From NCBI RefSeq assembly GCF_000801105.2, contig NC_079519.1, positions 6,446,668 to 6,510,667 on the forward strand: a DNA stretch of 64,000 nucleotides, read 5' to 3'. Position numbers and translations under genes: made by a program. The stretch is from Raphanus sativus (Eukaryota > Streptophyta > Magnoliopsida > Brassicales > Brassicaceae). Of this stretch, positions 14,263-27,222 are shown piece after piece. The notes under the pieces were generated by a model. The model saw only the letters and a list, made by a program, of their open reading frames with translations. It ran no database searches and was not told the origin of the DNA. The stretch's first letter is position 1. The number at the start of each line of letters is the position of its first letter.

Positions 14263-16702
14263 ATGGAGGGAGGCGGAAGCGGCGGCGGCGTTAGGCTTCA
14301 CGTCGGAGGATTAGGAGAGAGCGTCGGGAGAGACGATCTTCTCAAGATCTTCTCTCCGATGGGCTCCGTCGAAGCTATCGAATTCGTCAGGACAAAAGGT
14401 CGCTCCTTTGCTTACATCGACTTCTCTCCCGCCTCGGAGAACTCACTCACCAAGCTCTTCTCCACGGTGAGCTGATGATTCGAATCTAACACTTCTTCTT
14501 CTCTTTCTTTCTTTCCTAGCTTTCTTAAACCCGGATTCTGATTTTTTTGGCAGTACAATGGATGCAAGTGGAAAGGAGGGAAGCTGCGGCTGGAGAAAGC
14601 GAAAGAGCATTACATGGCTCGATTGAAGAGGGAATGGGCTGAGTCAGCTTCTGTTCCCACTGATGAGACTGTTAAAGCTCCCGACAAGTCATCAGCTCCT
14701 TCCACTCACCTTAACATCTTCTTTCCCAGACTCAGAAAGGTAACAATAAGCTCATATGTGACATCTAACATGAGGTAGTATTAATGAGGTAGTATTAGTA
14801 GTAGTAGTAACTTGGATTAGGAGATTAGGGTTTGAGATTGGGTTTGGTTTTGGTGCAGGTGAAAGCTATGCCATTAAGTGGAACTGGTAAACATAAGTAT
14901 AGTTTCCAGCGTGTTGCGGTGCCGTCTCTTCTTCCCAAGACCTTTTGTGATTGTGAAGAGCATTCTGCTTCTCTCACTCCTCGGGAGACTCATGCTCGTG
15001 ATCTTGAAGCGATTAATGTGGGGATTAACGAAGAAGAGGTGAATATTATGAACTCTGTGATGAATAAGCTTCTTCAGAGAGATGACAGCATCATCATCAA
15101 TGAGAAAGATGACAGCTTCGTCAATGAGAACGATGAGATCATCGTAGATACCAAAGATAACATCGTCATCAATGTGGTATCTAATGGGAAGGACATGATG
15201 GACACTGAGCTGGATATCTTATCAAGAAAACGGGTACTTGTAGCTAATATAGTTTTCCTTTTTACCCAATAGTGTGTCATCTACATATATTATCTCTTAT
15301 CTGGCTCTTTTTTTTGATCTTAACTCAGAAATCAATGCTCGATCAAACACCAGCTGGTGAGGGAGCAAAGGGGAAACCCATTCATCCAAACAAAAAGAGG
15401 CAATCAATCATCCCAGAGGGAAGTGGAAGACAGGAAGCTTCACTTGCCATACGTGAAAAGAAGAAGCCTTCTGAAGTGGATCCGGATGAACCAAGCAGAA
15501 CAACAGGTGTCAAGAGGTCGACTGACAATATTTCCTGGTCCCAAAAGTCTTCCTGGAAAGCACTTGTGGCCAATGGAACCAGCAGTAATTTTAGCGTATC
15601 AAGTTTCTTGCCTGATTTTAGCTCCAGTAAAGCAGTACAACCTGCATCAGACACTGACGTTGAAGGTTCAGACCACACAGAGTCAGAAGATACTCACGTT
15701 GAAGGCTCAGAGCACTCAGAGTCAGAAGAGTCTGACGTTGAAGGTTCAGAGCCAGAAGAGTCTGACGTTGAAGGTTCAGAGCACTCAGAGCCAGATGATA
15801 ATGACGTTGAAGGTTCAGAGCACTCAGAGCCAGAAGATGCTGACGTTGTAGGTTCAGACCACTCAGAGCCAGAAGATGCTGACGTTGAAGGTTCAGACCT
15901 CTCAGAGCCAGAAGATGCTGAAGGTTCAGACCACTCAGAGCCAGAAGATACTGACCTTGTAGGTTCAGACCACTCAGAGCCAGAAGATACTGACCTTGTA
16001 GGTTCAGACCACTCAGAGCCAGAAGATACTGTTGTTGCTGACATAAGCGTGGATGCTGAAACGGTTGAACTTGCAGCAAGTACCGAGGGCGATGGTGAGG
16101 ATAGAAGTCTGAACGTGGAAAAGGATGAGAACTTAGCCGAGGATTCGGATGCAGAAAAGGAAAGCTCAGAGGATAGTGTGGATCATGATGTGGACGAAGA
16201 AGAGACAGAGAGAGGAGAGTTGGAAGGCTGTAAGAAGTCAGCAGGAGGTTCATTATGGCTTCAGAAGGCTTCTTGGACTCAGCTGGTTAGGGACCAGAAT
16301 GCTTCATTCAGTATTACTCAACTCTTCCCGGGTTCAGCTTCTGACAAGAGTGAAGCGGTTAGCGTGAGCGACAGTGGAGATGGCCAGTTCTCCAACTCTA
16401 ACCAGAGTGGAACTGGAATGAAACAAAGGGACGACTCGTATAGCACGAATGGTGTTGAGGCTGCGGTAGTCCACGGGGCTAGCAGTAGTACCGCTCTGAG
16501 AAATTTAAAGGAGAATGAGCAGATTGTGAAGGCAAAGAATGCGAGTGGGGGAAGTAGATTGGGTGCGAAGAAGCCGATTAGGAGAGAGATTGGGTCAGGG
16601 GAGACTTGCGCTTTTATGAGAAGCGAGACTTCTGTGAATGAGTGGAAAAGGGCTAAGAAGGCATTGGGTGAGCCTGGAAGAAAGAAGAAAAGTGAAGAAT
16701 GA
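14263..16702 (+). CDS. ROS3: ROS3-like RRM protein, 4 exons, with an expanded acidic repeat tract
   Basis: Exons 14263-14466, 14554-14739, 14859-15233, 15329-16702; 2139 nt, 712 aa. An RRM occupies residues about 8-90 (RLHVGGLGESVGRDDLL, then GRSFAYIDFSP as RNP1). The rest is acidic and low-complexity. Residues about 300-425 hold some ten copies of a unit like DVEGSEHSEPED. A second short repeat flanks this tract: ISWSQKSSWKALV followed by FSVSSFLP, and LWLQKASWTQLV followed by FSITQLFP. The C-terminus is basic (GRKKKSEE). Arabidopsis ROS3 (At5g58130) binds small RNAs through its RRM and works with the DNA glycosylase ROS1 in active DNA demethylation in the nucleus. Orthology rests on RRM sequence and position. 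The tract length is probably variable between strains. Confidence 0.88.
15645..16035 (+). repeat. In-frame coding minisatellite in ROS3 (about ten acidic units)
   Basis: Within exon 4 of ROS3 a unit of about 36-42 bases (GACGTTGAAGGTTCAGA followed by a CACTCAGAGCCAGAAGAT-like end) recurs about ten times in frame, giving D/A-D/L-V-x-GS-D/E-HSEPED. The last copies, near 15940-16030, are nearly identical to one another, so recent unequal exchange is likely. All changes are multiples of three and the frame stays open. Confidence 0.85.
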
Positions 16703-17022
16703 GTTGGGACTGTTAACAGATTTATCGGTTCTTCAAACTATGTATTCTTCTGCAGTTTTGTTCTCTTTATACATTTTGTTTTCTTTTTAAAGTTTTAATA
16801 GATTTTGTTTTTAATTTAAGTTATTCACATTCACTAATATTGAAGTTAGATAGAAGACTAAAAAGCTTATTGATGAACTGAACTTGGACAATAAATGTGG
16901 AAATGTTGGTAGAACAGATGAAGCATGGATACAAGAAAAGCTGTAAGATGGGAGTGTTGTGTTTTAACAAAGTTCTCGATGCTAACAGAAAATTGCTGAT
17001 ATCAAATGAAAAGAAACAATAA
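16703..17022. other. Convergent 3' ends of ROS3 and the Aha1_N gene
   Basis: A 320-base gap between two stop codons facing each other. It is T-rich after ROS3 (16790-16820) and presumably holds both polyadenylation regions, which may overlap. No gene is seen. Confidence 0.6.
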
Positions 17023-18184
17023 CTATCGATCTTTGAGTTCCTGCTCGAACTGAGCAAGTTTAAGGCGTATAGGCTCCAAGAACTGCTTCATATCCAACCG
17101 AACTTGCTGCTTCAGTTGCTGGGAAAGCTCTTTGTCTTCACTGAGCTTCACATTCACCTGCTTATTGGAAAAAGCGTATGCGTTTATCAGTGTCCAAATA
17201 ACCTAATCATCTTCCCAGTCATATCAAAGACTCTAGAATAAATTTTACCTCAAGATCATCAAGCTCGCCGAATGAGAACTCAGGAATGTCGAGACTCCCC
17301 TTCACCTTTTTTGCGTCCTCGTTAACAGACCACTCTCCTGAGTATGCAAAAACGAGTTGTCTTTACACGAACAAACACTAGGAGAAGATAAGAATTAACT
17401 ATAAAACTCGAATGCAATACATCCTAATATCAGATTTTCCCAAAGACAAAATGGTGCAGCAGGTAAACTCAAATGCATTACATCCTAATCTAACGACTTG
17501 ATTTAATATTTTCACGAGAACGGACGAAAAAAGGGGTTAGGCCAGTGGCGATTCTTTACCTTGGACTTTGAGGGAAAGCTCGTAAGTGTAGCCAACTCTT
17601 TTCTTGTTCCGAACAGTGACCAAGAAAGCCTAGCACCTCAGAGGAACAACGCATTATCATCATTAATCCGAAGAACAAACATAGAGAATAAAACAAAAAT
17701 GAAAAAAGGAGCAAACTCACATCTCCAACACATCTGCTAACATCTATAATCTCAGCTTTTCCAGAAGAGAATTGAAGTGAACCCACTGACACCAGCAGCT
17801 CCTGCGAGCACGGTTTCAAGTACAGAACATATTAATACTTTACTTGAGAAAGAACAAAGAATACTGAGAGGGGAAGGAAAGAAAGAAGAAACCTTTAATC
17901 GATCAGTGGCCCATTTAGTGAGATTTTTTTCCTCCCAAGTGCCAGCCTATGTAAACAAAGGAGAAGAGATTAAAGGGAATGCTTTTAAAAGACTGTTAAT
18001 AGATGAAGAAAAGAAAAGAAGAGCAAACCTGATTCCAGAGGGAGCCGAGGGCAGGAGGAGCATTGGAAGCGACGTCGTTGTTGTTGTTGGTGAGCTTTTG
18101 TGGCTGAGGAGGAGGAGCTGCGTCCGCTGTGGCTTCTCTCACCCAGTACCTATACGATCCCTCTTTCTTCTTCTCCTCCTCCAT
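17023..18184 (-). CDS. Aha1_N-domain HSP90 co-chaperone-like protein (At5g58110 type), 6 exons
   Basis: Exons (minus): 18029-18184, 17893-17946, 17721-17801, 17560-17629, 17249-17337, 17023-17157; 585 nt, 194 aa. After a proline-rich start (DAAPPPQPQK) the protein reads NQAGTWEEKNLTKWATDRLK, then a beta-rich body (CVGDAFLVTVRNKKRVGYTY, GEWSVNEDAKKVKGSLDIPE) and a basic/glutamine-rich helical end. This is the activator-of-HSP90-ATPase N-terminal domain without the AHSA1 C-terminal domain. By family knowledge it would bind the HSP90 middle domain in the cytosol and modulate its ATPase. The start at 18184 (MEEEKKK) was preferred over an in-frame ATG at 18223 lying in an arginine/glutamate run made by the leader (CT)n microsatellite. 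Confidence 0.88.
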
Positions 18185-18186
18185 TA

Positions 18187-18217
<31 letters not shown>

Positions 18218-18621
18218 GCTCACTCTCTCCTTCTCATTTAATCTAGGGTTTCTCCGATGTCTCCGGAACTTTCTAGCCTCAGATCCAAATTTTCTATTAT
18301 TTTCTTACAAGTCTTTGTTATTTCGAGATTGGTTAAAGTGCTGTTCTCGTTGTCTCCAATGGGCCCCACTCATGACCCAACCACAAGTTAGCAAAGAAAA
18401 TTCTTTCAGTCTTGTCTCTTTTTTTTGTCAACGTTCTTTAAGTCTTGTCTATTTACTGTTCAAACAATCTTGTCTAAATTCTAAGCACCAACTTCGTCAC
18501 GTTTTATACTTTTGCAACTGCAGTAACGAATAAGACACAGATTACACTAGTTCTTTCCCAAGTGAAGATACAAAAGAAAAGGTTGTATGGGATTTTGATT
18601 CTTCGTTTAGATTTTAACACA
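18185..18621. other. Intergenic: leader/promoter of the Aha1_N gene and 3' end of the next gene
   Basis: A (CT)n microsatellite at 18190-18220 lies just upstream of the Aha1_N start and is read as GA on the coding strand. The rest is unremarkable. It contains a TGGGCCCCAC-like GGCCCA box near 18359. No gene is seen. Confidence 0.5.
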
Positions 18622-21600
18622 TCAGTTGATCTTTGGCTTAGGAGCTCTTGGCTTGAAGACAGCGTAAAGAAGTACCAGAACTACGAGTATGGCGGGAACT
18701 GTTGTCATGTCCATTTCCACTTTCACCTTCCTCTCTTTTGAACAGTGAATTGGGTGCAAAACCTCCACTGTTGCATTCACTTCTCTTACGAATCTGATAC
18801 AAAAGAAGAAAAAAAAAAACAAGAAGCCTCACTGGTTAGCAAAACCATACCTATATATATCAGCAGGTGCAAAAAGGTTTATTACTAAGTACTAACCCGT
18901 CTGTGGCTTCCTCTAAGGTATACAGAAACCTCATGGCGTCCCCATAACGTGTTTCTCCCGCGATATTCGAAAGCTGTTAACATAACGATATTAGTATACG
19001 TATCATTTGAAGCCTTTCCATCAATACAAAGATTTCATCAACCGAAGAAAGCAAATCTATGTGTACTCACTCGTCTCCACAGGCTGATCACGTACTTGTA
19101 CTTGTTCATCAGCTCACGTTCCCTCGATTTGAAAATCTTGAACGATTTTTCATCTGGTTTTTTGAGTCAAAGGATATAAACACTAGCATATAAAAACCTA
19201 TAGTGGCACTACATAACCTCTACTCTTCTGCAGGCATAAAGACAAAAACAATATCGGAAGGATACTCGTTCGCTCCAGCCGCAGAAGATGAATCCCTGAA
19301 TTGACTGCTTGTATCGACTCTTCAAGCACCGTAATTATATAGCTCCGAGCAATTGTGTCAGATTGAAACTGTGAAATCTGCCAACCTTGAGAAGTTGTGG
19401 AAAATGGATTGCAACCCACTGACCATGTCCAATCCTGTTAAACACATTTTTTAAAAATAGATGCTAAGACAGACCATCAGCTTCTTCTTTTAGCTGAAGA
19501 TTTTAATCAGCGTTTACGCTAGGTTTCACAAGCTTGTAGTAGTTACCAGCAAACGAAAAAGAAATTATATAATTACAAAGCTATGCTATGTAGTAAATTC
19601 TGTAATCATCATAACTCTACTATACCTCAATTGCACTTTCATGAGCTACACTGTAGACAAGATGAAGAGGAAGAATTCCGGCTAGGTGTTCAGCAACAGA
19701 AGCCATGGCCGCTTTCACCGGGCTCCTATGTTACAAAAACAAGACAATAGCGAAAAACTTGTTCATGATGCGCAAAAATAATCAGGCCTATCGCTAAAAA
19801 TCTGCTAATATAAAGCTGATAACATGTGTGTTAAAACCTTAGATCCCATAAAAGTGATCGACCATTGCATTGCAAATGGCTCTCCCATGAAGATGCCTCC
19901 GACTGAACAACAACGACCATATTTGAAAGCGCCTTTGCTTGATAATGTTTGTCAATCAGCAGCGGATCCCCATTGATGAGCCAAAAGATAGGGATTTCAA
20001 GAGTAGACCTGCTGTGGGCATGGCCTCCTGGGTTATATACAAGGATAGCTCACAGTGTCAATGCCAATGCCGATGTATCCACATCAACCAATGCATGAGA
20101 TGCAGTAACACTTAACTTGACGAAAATTGCATAGAAGGCGAGTAAAGACAGCTTAAATGAAATTGACTGAGCAGTAGAAGAAGAGCAATTGCTCAAACGG
20201 ATCAACTTTAAACGACGACAACAGTAAAAAATGCAAAATTAACTTGACCTAAATTTGCATAGAACGTGACACGGAAATGAAATTGTCGAGCAGTAGGACA
20301 GTAGCAATTGCCCAAATGGATAAGGCTAAACGAAGACGGCAGGTAAAAGATGTCACAACGTGAGAACAATGAACAATATCGTAGCTCAGATCTTATGCAG
20401 TTGTCTTATTACGGCATACTACTAGGAAGAAAATTTGAAATACATAGGTAAACGAAGAACAGTCCTCAAAATTTCTCAACACTAACCATCTATACAGATG
20501 TGTTGGCCATAACGTCTACACCACTACTTGGTAAGGAACATCAAATCAATTTTTACTGGTAGCAAATAGTTTCTAGCGTAGCATTACAGAAAGGCTTCTT
20601 TTATAGAAAGGTGTCCCAACAAAAGAAATTAATGGTAACAACTGCAAAAAACACATAACAGAGAAAAATTTCGGTTGCATAGCTGACCTTTAAGGGAAGT
20701 GTGATCGTTCAGCCTCTGTAATTGGTATTGGAGGATTGATGAATCGAGATATGAACGAACTGTCTTCCGGTAAGTCCCATTGACAAGCAATAGAGGGACA
20801 GCAGCTGCCCTTCGGGATACTGAAAACGCCATAGCCAAGGCAGGATCCTCAGATAGGGTTAACCTATCACAATTGTTAACGACATTTCATTATAGCTTGA
20901 AGATGCATTTAGAAATAAGAGGAAAAGAAGATAACATAAGATACGACTGCTAAATATGTTTCTCTCTTTTTGGTTGCCAAGACAATCTACTAGTTCTAAG
21001 TTCTAACCACAGTTTATACAGTTTATGGAAGAGAGTCGGAAAGATCAAGCCTAATGATAATAAGTTATATTGGCGGTTGTAAAGCTTATTTTCAGGACTA
21101 AACGGATTTCAGTGCATACATATGTTGGCTGAACATAGGTTTCTGAGAAGGTAACAACAGTGAAGAAAGTCCATCCATGAGGGCCTTGAGATCAACTGGC
21201 AGCTGTTTGATTTGTCGAACTTTCTACATAAAATAAAATAACCGGGTGACAACCTCTTTTCAGCATCAATAGAAACTAAACTGAAATACTCAGGCAAAGT
21301 TACGGGTAGGATGAATCGAATAGGCTTAGTAGCAAAATTATTTCATTTTCAAACATATGTTACATACCTCTTGTGTGATGAAGAAAAGCTGAAAAGAGAC
21401 CTTCTCATAATGATGAAATGCACCATCGGCAACTGAGGGTGATATTATATGTCTCATGGATCCCCAGAGAGTAGCACCTAAATGTGCAAGGAAAGTATCT
21501 CGTGCAACTGTGTAATTTTGGAACTCCTGTGCAGTGCAAGTGTCACATTTCATATAAGAACCGAAACCAGTAAGGAGAAGCAGCAGAAGACAAAAACTCT

Positions 21601-24600
21601 GGCATGGGATGGGAAATACCTCATGTTCATCGCTAAACAAATTCCAGCTCTCCATTCGTTTGAGTGCCTCCATGGCTTTTCTCTGATGAATCTCATCATG
21701 TGCATCTCCTTCAAGTGACTGAAGCTCAGTTTTCAAATCCCGCATCCTCTCATCAAGTTCTTAGACACGAAGAGTGAAAACAGTGAGGGAAAGGCACAAA
21801 AAGAATAATCGAAACAATTACTCAAGAAAATGATGTGGCAGCCGTGCGGATTCCTTGAAATTACAGAATAGAAAATAAAAATATCGTACATGAAACTAAG
21901 ACTCATAAAGCAGCTATAGAGAAAAAAAAGCACCTTCACAAAGAGCAAGCTTCACCTTCCTTCCCTTGCAGTGCTTAAAAGCAAATAGTTCATATACATC
22001 AATCTCCGCTAGAAGAATGTCAACAGCCTGATGATCTTTCTGAGAAAACAAGAGCTATATTGAGAACTGTGGTCGAAAAGCATTTCACAAGGTGAACGAA
22101 AACATAACTCAGAGACATTATACGCAGGAACACATGTGCATTTATCCCACAGGCATCAGCCTCAAGGAAAATACAGCTCAAGAATCCAGATCCTTACTTA
22201 ACAAGTAATATGTTCACCTCTGTAGGTCATGAATTATAGAGAAGCTAGTTTTAGTGGAGCTTTGTCTAAGATGATTCCTCAATCTCAAGAATCCCCGAGT
22301 CCTATACCCAAATTCTATAATTGTCTAAGATGATCACTATCTTATGGTAAGCCTTCCCACTACTGTATTTTCCAGCAGCGGTAAACTTAATGTTAACCAG
22401 CCTCTTAAAGTACTAGGGATTTGGTTGTTCTACTTTATTTGTTACTCATATTTTTGTTTGTACTGGAGTGCAACAGGGCCCAAGAAAACTCCAGTACTCC
22501 CAAGATAAAGCTCCTTTGATGAAATCCGATGGTTTCTTATTTCACCAATCAAAAACACACCTCTCCAAATACAGAAAATTTATCCTGGATTGCAACTTGG
22601 AGTTTTTCTTCTGCTTCATCTTCAGATATTTCTAGCAATAAAAAATCGTGAACACAAAATTAACGGAAATTCAGGAAAATTTTTGTGCAAATGAAAGATT
22701 GCCAAAGAACGACAAAGAGGCGTCCATAAATTACTAGGATAATACGTTTAAAGTAAGGTAAATAGTCGGGAGGTTTACAGCTTAGTAGCCACAATGCAGA
22801 ATATTTTTATTGCGAACAGTACCTGCAACTGCACCAATGGTCTTTCCCACATTTGGCAAACTAAGTTCCGTCCGCACTCCTTCCCCACCGACAGAAGGTC
22901 CCCATGAAAAAGGGCCAGCAGATAAATCGATGAATGCCCACCTGACAGAAATTATTCACAAAATCATGAAAATGCTTTGCCATTGTTGGCTGCATAAGAT
23001 GGCGCTCTAAGCCAGAATTAAAAGGTTAAATACATGTACACACATGCATTGAGAGCTTCAGAAAATCAACCTGCCCTTTCCGATCCAAGTATCAGTCAGA
23101 CATTCTGCGTTAAGATTGCTAATGTCTCCAGCTTTTAAACCCTTTTCCAGAAAAATCTTCATATCCTCATTCTTCCCGTTAAGCAACTTGAAATTTCCAT
23201 TGAGAAAAATTCGAAGTTAATCACATGTACGGAAATCCATTTAGAGTAAACGTAGCTTCTGGGACCAGATAGTATTGAGCCAAAATAGAAGAAGATTGGT
23301 ACCTGCAAAACTTTACTCTGAATGAGCTCGGCTGCATCTTTACCGTGGGATAGCTGTTCCAATTTGTTAAGAGCATCCTGGCATGCATTGTACCACTCGG
23401 CCTGAAAGTAAGACAACAATCAACAATGTAACACAAATAGCCAACACTGTAAGACATAACGAAACGCCAGATTCTACAGCACAAAAGATCTGGTTCTCAG
23501 ATAAGAGTATAGTCACTGAAACAACCACACAGACCTAAACTACCATACCATAATAAGATTTTTCCATATCTTACAAACATTAAGGCTAATCAATGGAATA
23601 AGAAAACTTGAAGGTGCAGCAAAAATAACAAACCGTATCAGTCTCCTCCGCATTTGTCCAGGAAAATTTAAGCATTGGATGCTTCTGGTACAAGGGCTTC
23701 CTCACCATATCAAATGCTAGAACATATCCAGCATGTATCAGATAATAAACTAGAATGTACATCATCAATGGAAAATGTCGCTGTTATTTGCCTTTCTGTA
23801 CCTAAAATATTTTCTGATGGTTTTCCAGACTGAAGAAGTTTTTTAATAACGTCCTTGTTCTGCGAAAAGAATAAAAAGAGTCGTATGAACTTGGCATCGA
23901 CATACAAGCACTTGCCAGAAAACTTAACCGAAGAGATCATTATAAAGAACTTCTTTTTTGGTCAGAATTGTTTATGATGCAATTTGCTTTGGAGGCATGC
24001 ACAGAATTTAGAGAACTAGAATCACCTCTTTCAGATAAGATATCTCTGAGTCTGAAAACCCTCTCCTGCAAAATCCTTTTGTAAGTCTATTATGTTCCTC
24101 GTCCGTAATAAAATAAAATAATATAATAACGATGATAATCAGGTGCTAACCGGTATCCATATCCGCCTTTTCTAATATCACGTTTAGGATTCAGAACAAA
24201 TACATTGTATGCATCACCGAGATGAAAATATTCGACAAGGCTAGAGAAAATGAATTCCATCATGTCAGTATCAACTTGTCTTAGAGCACTTTCCTCATCT
24301 CTGTCACCAAGAACAAAAAAAGAGACAACACAGAAAATGAGACCAGACCCCCAGTTAGAAAAAAAGTTGCAAACAGCTATCACGAGTGAAATAAAGTTGC
24401 AAGAACCAATTGGTATGCGCTCTGCATATAAATTGACCAGTAAAGGACTTCCATAAGACAAACTGCATTACCTAGAAACGTCATCCTTGCGTGCTAAAAC
24501 ATTGATGGCACGCTCGATAACTGAAGTCACCTTTTCCCCCATTTGTATAGCATGAACAGAAAAGCTGACAAAAAGGAAAATAAATCTCCAATTTAGCGTC

Positions 24601-25430
24601 TAGGCAAAACCAACACCACCATCGCAAAATATGAACCGTCAAAAAAAAAGATGACTATACTTGTAGTTGAGGCGACTAATGATAGGAAGATGGTGTGTCA
24701 ACTCCTTTTCAAAGTTAGTCTTGTAAAAGGGATTGGGAACTTCTTTGGTTTGGGGAACTCGTGTGTGCTCAAACACGTGATCAAGTTTACTGAACCAACG
24801 CTCAAGTTCCTCAGGAAGGAGTTTGAAGTCTATGGAAATAAAGTATTGGAGAAAATGTTAGTAATGACTCCAAATCTCAAAGCAGAGAATGTAATTCACC
24901 TTGGTTTCCTTTCCCATCAAACCCAATGAAAATGAAATTGACTGGGACGGGGAGATAGACAGCATCAACTTCCATAAGCTCTAGGTAACTCGCAATGGTT
25001 CCTGCCTTTGTGTAGTTCACCACACCCGAATTCGAGTGGACTGAAGACTCCAGATCATCAAATTCTGATTAAAAACATCAAAAGAGTCAATGCCACATGA
25101 AAATCCAAAAACGAAGCAGGAAGAGAACATAAAAGCATACCGTTACGAAAGACAGACTCGCTCCAAAACCTGCTCTTTTCCTTGAGATTGAACAAGGAAA
25201 ACACCGAAGCCTTTCCTCGTGGAGCTCCATACGATAGAGATGGCAAGAACTAAAATCAATCGAAGAAATCAAGCAGACTCGATTGAGAAATGAGAAAATG
25301 CGAAATTTTCGAAATCATATGGATGGGATCGAAGGAAGGAAGGAAGGAAAGGAGGGCGTACCAGGATAGCAACGCAGATGGTGATCACGAGCTTGGAGAC
25401 GGATCTGTTCCCAGCCCCGAATCTACGCAT
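18622..25430 (-). CDS. Large membrane-anchored protein of unknown biochemical function (At5g58100-like), 24 exons
   Basis: Exon borders run from 25362-25430 (first) to 18622-18793 (last). Main exons: 25141-25249, 24900-25064, 24661-24829, 24472-24564, 24151-24300, 24026-24065, 23802-23859, 23634-23716, 23303-23401, 23071-23186, 22823-22941, 22561-22631, 21934-22039, 21620-21759, 21368-21526, 21120-21223, 20688-20863, 19838-20027, 19626-19725, 19266-19434, 19071-19153, 18897-18973. They sum to about 2817 nt, 938 aa. The N-terminus is a signal-anchor-like stretch (KLVITICVAIL). One C-terminal membrane helix (VPAILVVLVLLYAVF) is followed by a short basic tail KPRAPKPKIN. The luminal body includes NFIFIGFDGKGNQ and a C-terminal WTWSVGCNPFSTTSQGW. 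No enzyme motif is recognised. I recall the Arabidopsis gene being needed for pollen exine formation (IEF); that is memory, not sequence evidence. Confidence 0.88.
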
Positions 25431-26171
25431 CGTCTTCGCCTTATTCTTCTTCTTCTAGTGATTCGTTCTCGTAGTAGGGTTTTGATCTTTCCTCCCGCAA
25501 CAATTCCCTACACTAGCCACTCTATTTTTTCCCAAACAAATTGATTTTTTCTTCTATTCTCAGTCTTCCAACAAGTCAAAAGAATAAATAAATTAAACAA
25601 ATTTAGTTAAATCAACAAAAACTTAAAACTACATATTTTAAATTTCAAAAATACATCACAACTATAATGCAATAACAACATATAAATATAAATGTAACTA
25701 ATATTTTAGGTGTTAGGATATCCATTGAGGTTTGGTTCAAATCTTTTCAATTTTTAGACCGCGAGATTTCTATGTAAATTTTATATATTTTTGGATCGAA
25801 TTCGAATTTTGGTTTAAAGTATATTTTGAATCCAAATTTATTTCATGTTCGATTAATTATAGTTTCAAGTTTTAGTTTTGGTATATATTTTCAAATATTA
25901 CATCAAAACAAACATAAATTGAATATATGATATCTTTTTTTAGGTTTTAAATATTTATTTTGAAATTGTTTTTTCTATAGATTTAACAAATTTTTGAATT
26001 TTTCAGTTTCATTTGGATTTGATCAATGATACTTCAGATTCTCTTCTCTGTATGATTCTCTCATCTGTATGATTCTTTCGGGTAATTTTACTACTCGAAT
26101 CGAATCAGATATAGTTTTGGAGTTTTTGTTCAATTTGGTTTTAAGTTTTAAGTATTGTGCTATAACAAAAA
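25431..26171. other. Promoter of the At5g58100-like gene plus AT-rich repeat DNA
   Basis: The first 100 bases are the leader of the minus-strand gene. From about 25690 the sequence is AT-rich and contains GGATATCCATTGAGGTTTGG and later GGTTTTAAGTTTTAAG-type words, reminiscent of the dispersed repeat at 660-1120 but more diverged. No gene is seen. Confidence 0.5.
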
Positions 26172-27222
26172 TTAGATCTTGATCCGTGCGACCGCACGGG
26201 TATTAATTTTTAGTTTTAGTTTTTATTTAGTTATATTAAATAGTATATTTATAATATCTGATCTTTTTATATTGACTAAACTAGAGATGAGTATTTGGAT
26301 ATCTACTCGAATTCGGTTAAAATCTATTTGAGTTTGAGATTTTCGAGTTTAAAGATTCCAACTCTTTTCGGATATTTATAAACTTTGGTTCCGGTTTGAT
26401 TTGGATCTTTGCAGGTTTAATAACCCGTTTAAATTATTTTTAAATTTTTTAAATTTATATATCTTTAAATATCCTTAAATCTAAAAAATATAACATGTAA
26501 ATTTGAGTAATGTAAGCTAAATTACCTAAATTAAAAATTAAAATAGGTTTAACTTGAATATTTGAATGAAGAATAAATATATATTTTAAGTATTTTTGTG
26601 TTTTGATTATTGTTTATCTACTTTAGATGTTTACTTTTGATTATTTTTTATATTTCAAATATTTTAAACAACTTAAAATAGCTTATATCTTGGATATTAA
26701 CTCGAAAATAGCTAACATATTGAAGAATATAAATATGATTTCAATACATTATAATATCCGAAATATTTCGTTAGGATAAGATTTGGTTATGGTTCTCTAG
26801 TTACCAAAATGGTAAATCCATTTGGATATTATCTAGTTTCAGTTCAAATTTGGTAATACTTTTTAATTCAGATTTGTTAAATGAATAGTTGATATTATAA
26901 TTTCCATGAATTGTTTTTCCAATAAAAATGTATTTTTTTGAATTTGACATTGATTTAATTGAGAAGTTAATGAAGTATATTTAATTCAAATTTAATTTTA
27001 GAAAATACATTAATGTAAGTGGAAAAGAAAAAACATTAAAATATGAAGTATTATTTAATTGTGTATTTAATTCAAATTTAATTTTGGAAAACACATTAAT
27101 CAAAGTGGAAAAGACAACATTAAAATAGGAAGTATTATTTAATTCTCAGTGGCATGGAAGTGTAATTAAATTTGAAAACTAAGGGTATTTCTATATGTGT
27201 ACTTCTGTTTTAATAAAATAGA
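26172..27222 (-). mobile_element. Non-autonomous Helitron, minus strand, about 1.05 kb
   Basis: On the minus strand the element starts with TCTATTTTATTAAAACAG (5' TC end at 27222 or, alternatively, 27227) and ends at 26172 with CTAA. About ten bases upstream of that end lies a perfect GC-rich hairpin (CCGTGCG, loop, CGCACGG, forward 26184-26199). The base after CTAA is T, as expected for A/T target insertion. The interior is AT-rich with no open frame and includes a copy of the dispersed repeat (26280-26750). Features known for Helitrons: TC start, CTRR end, subterminal hairpin, no target duplication. It would depend on RepHel proteins encoded elsewhere. Confidence 0.72.
26280..26750 (+). repeat. 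Dispersed AT-rich repeat, copy 2
   Basis: Begins near GAGATGAGTATTTGGATATC and runs through GATTTGGATCTTTGCAGG and AACCCGTTTAAATTATTTTT into AT-rich DNA. The same order of words is found at about 660-1120 (plus) and about 27760-27955 (inverted). No coding potential. Confidence 0.6.

Noticed and set aside
15618..16253. Minus-strand repeat-rich frames opposite ROS3
   Set aside because: Shadow of the coding minisatellite; the plus frame has the RRM and correct exon phases.
17996..18223. Upstream start codon for the Aha1_N gene at 18223
   Set aside because: The added residues are only the translated (GA)n leader repeat; the start at 18184 fits the family.
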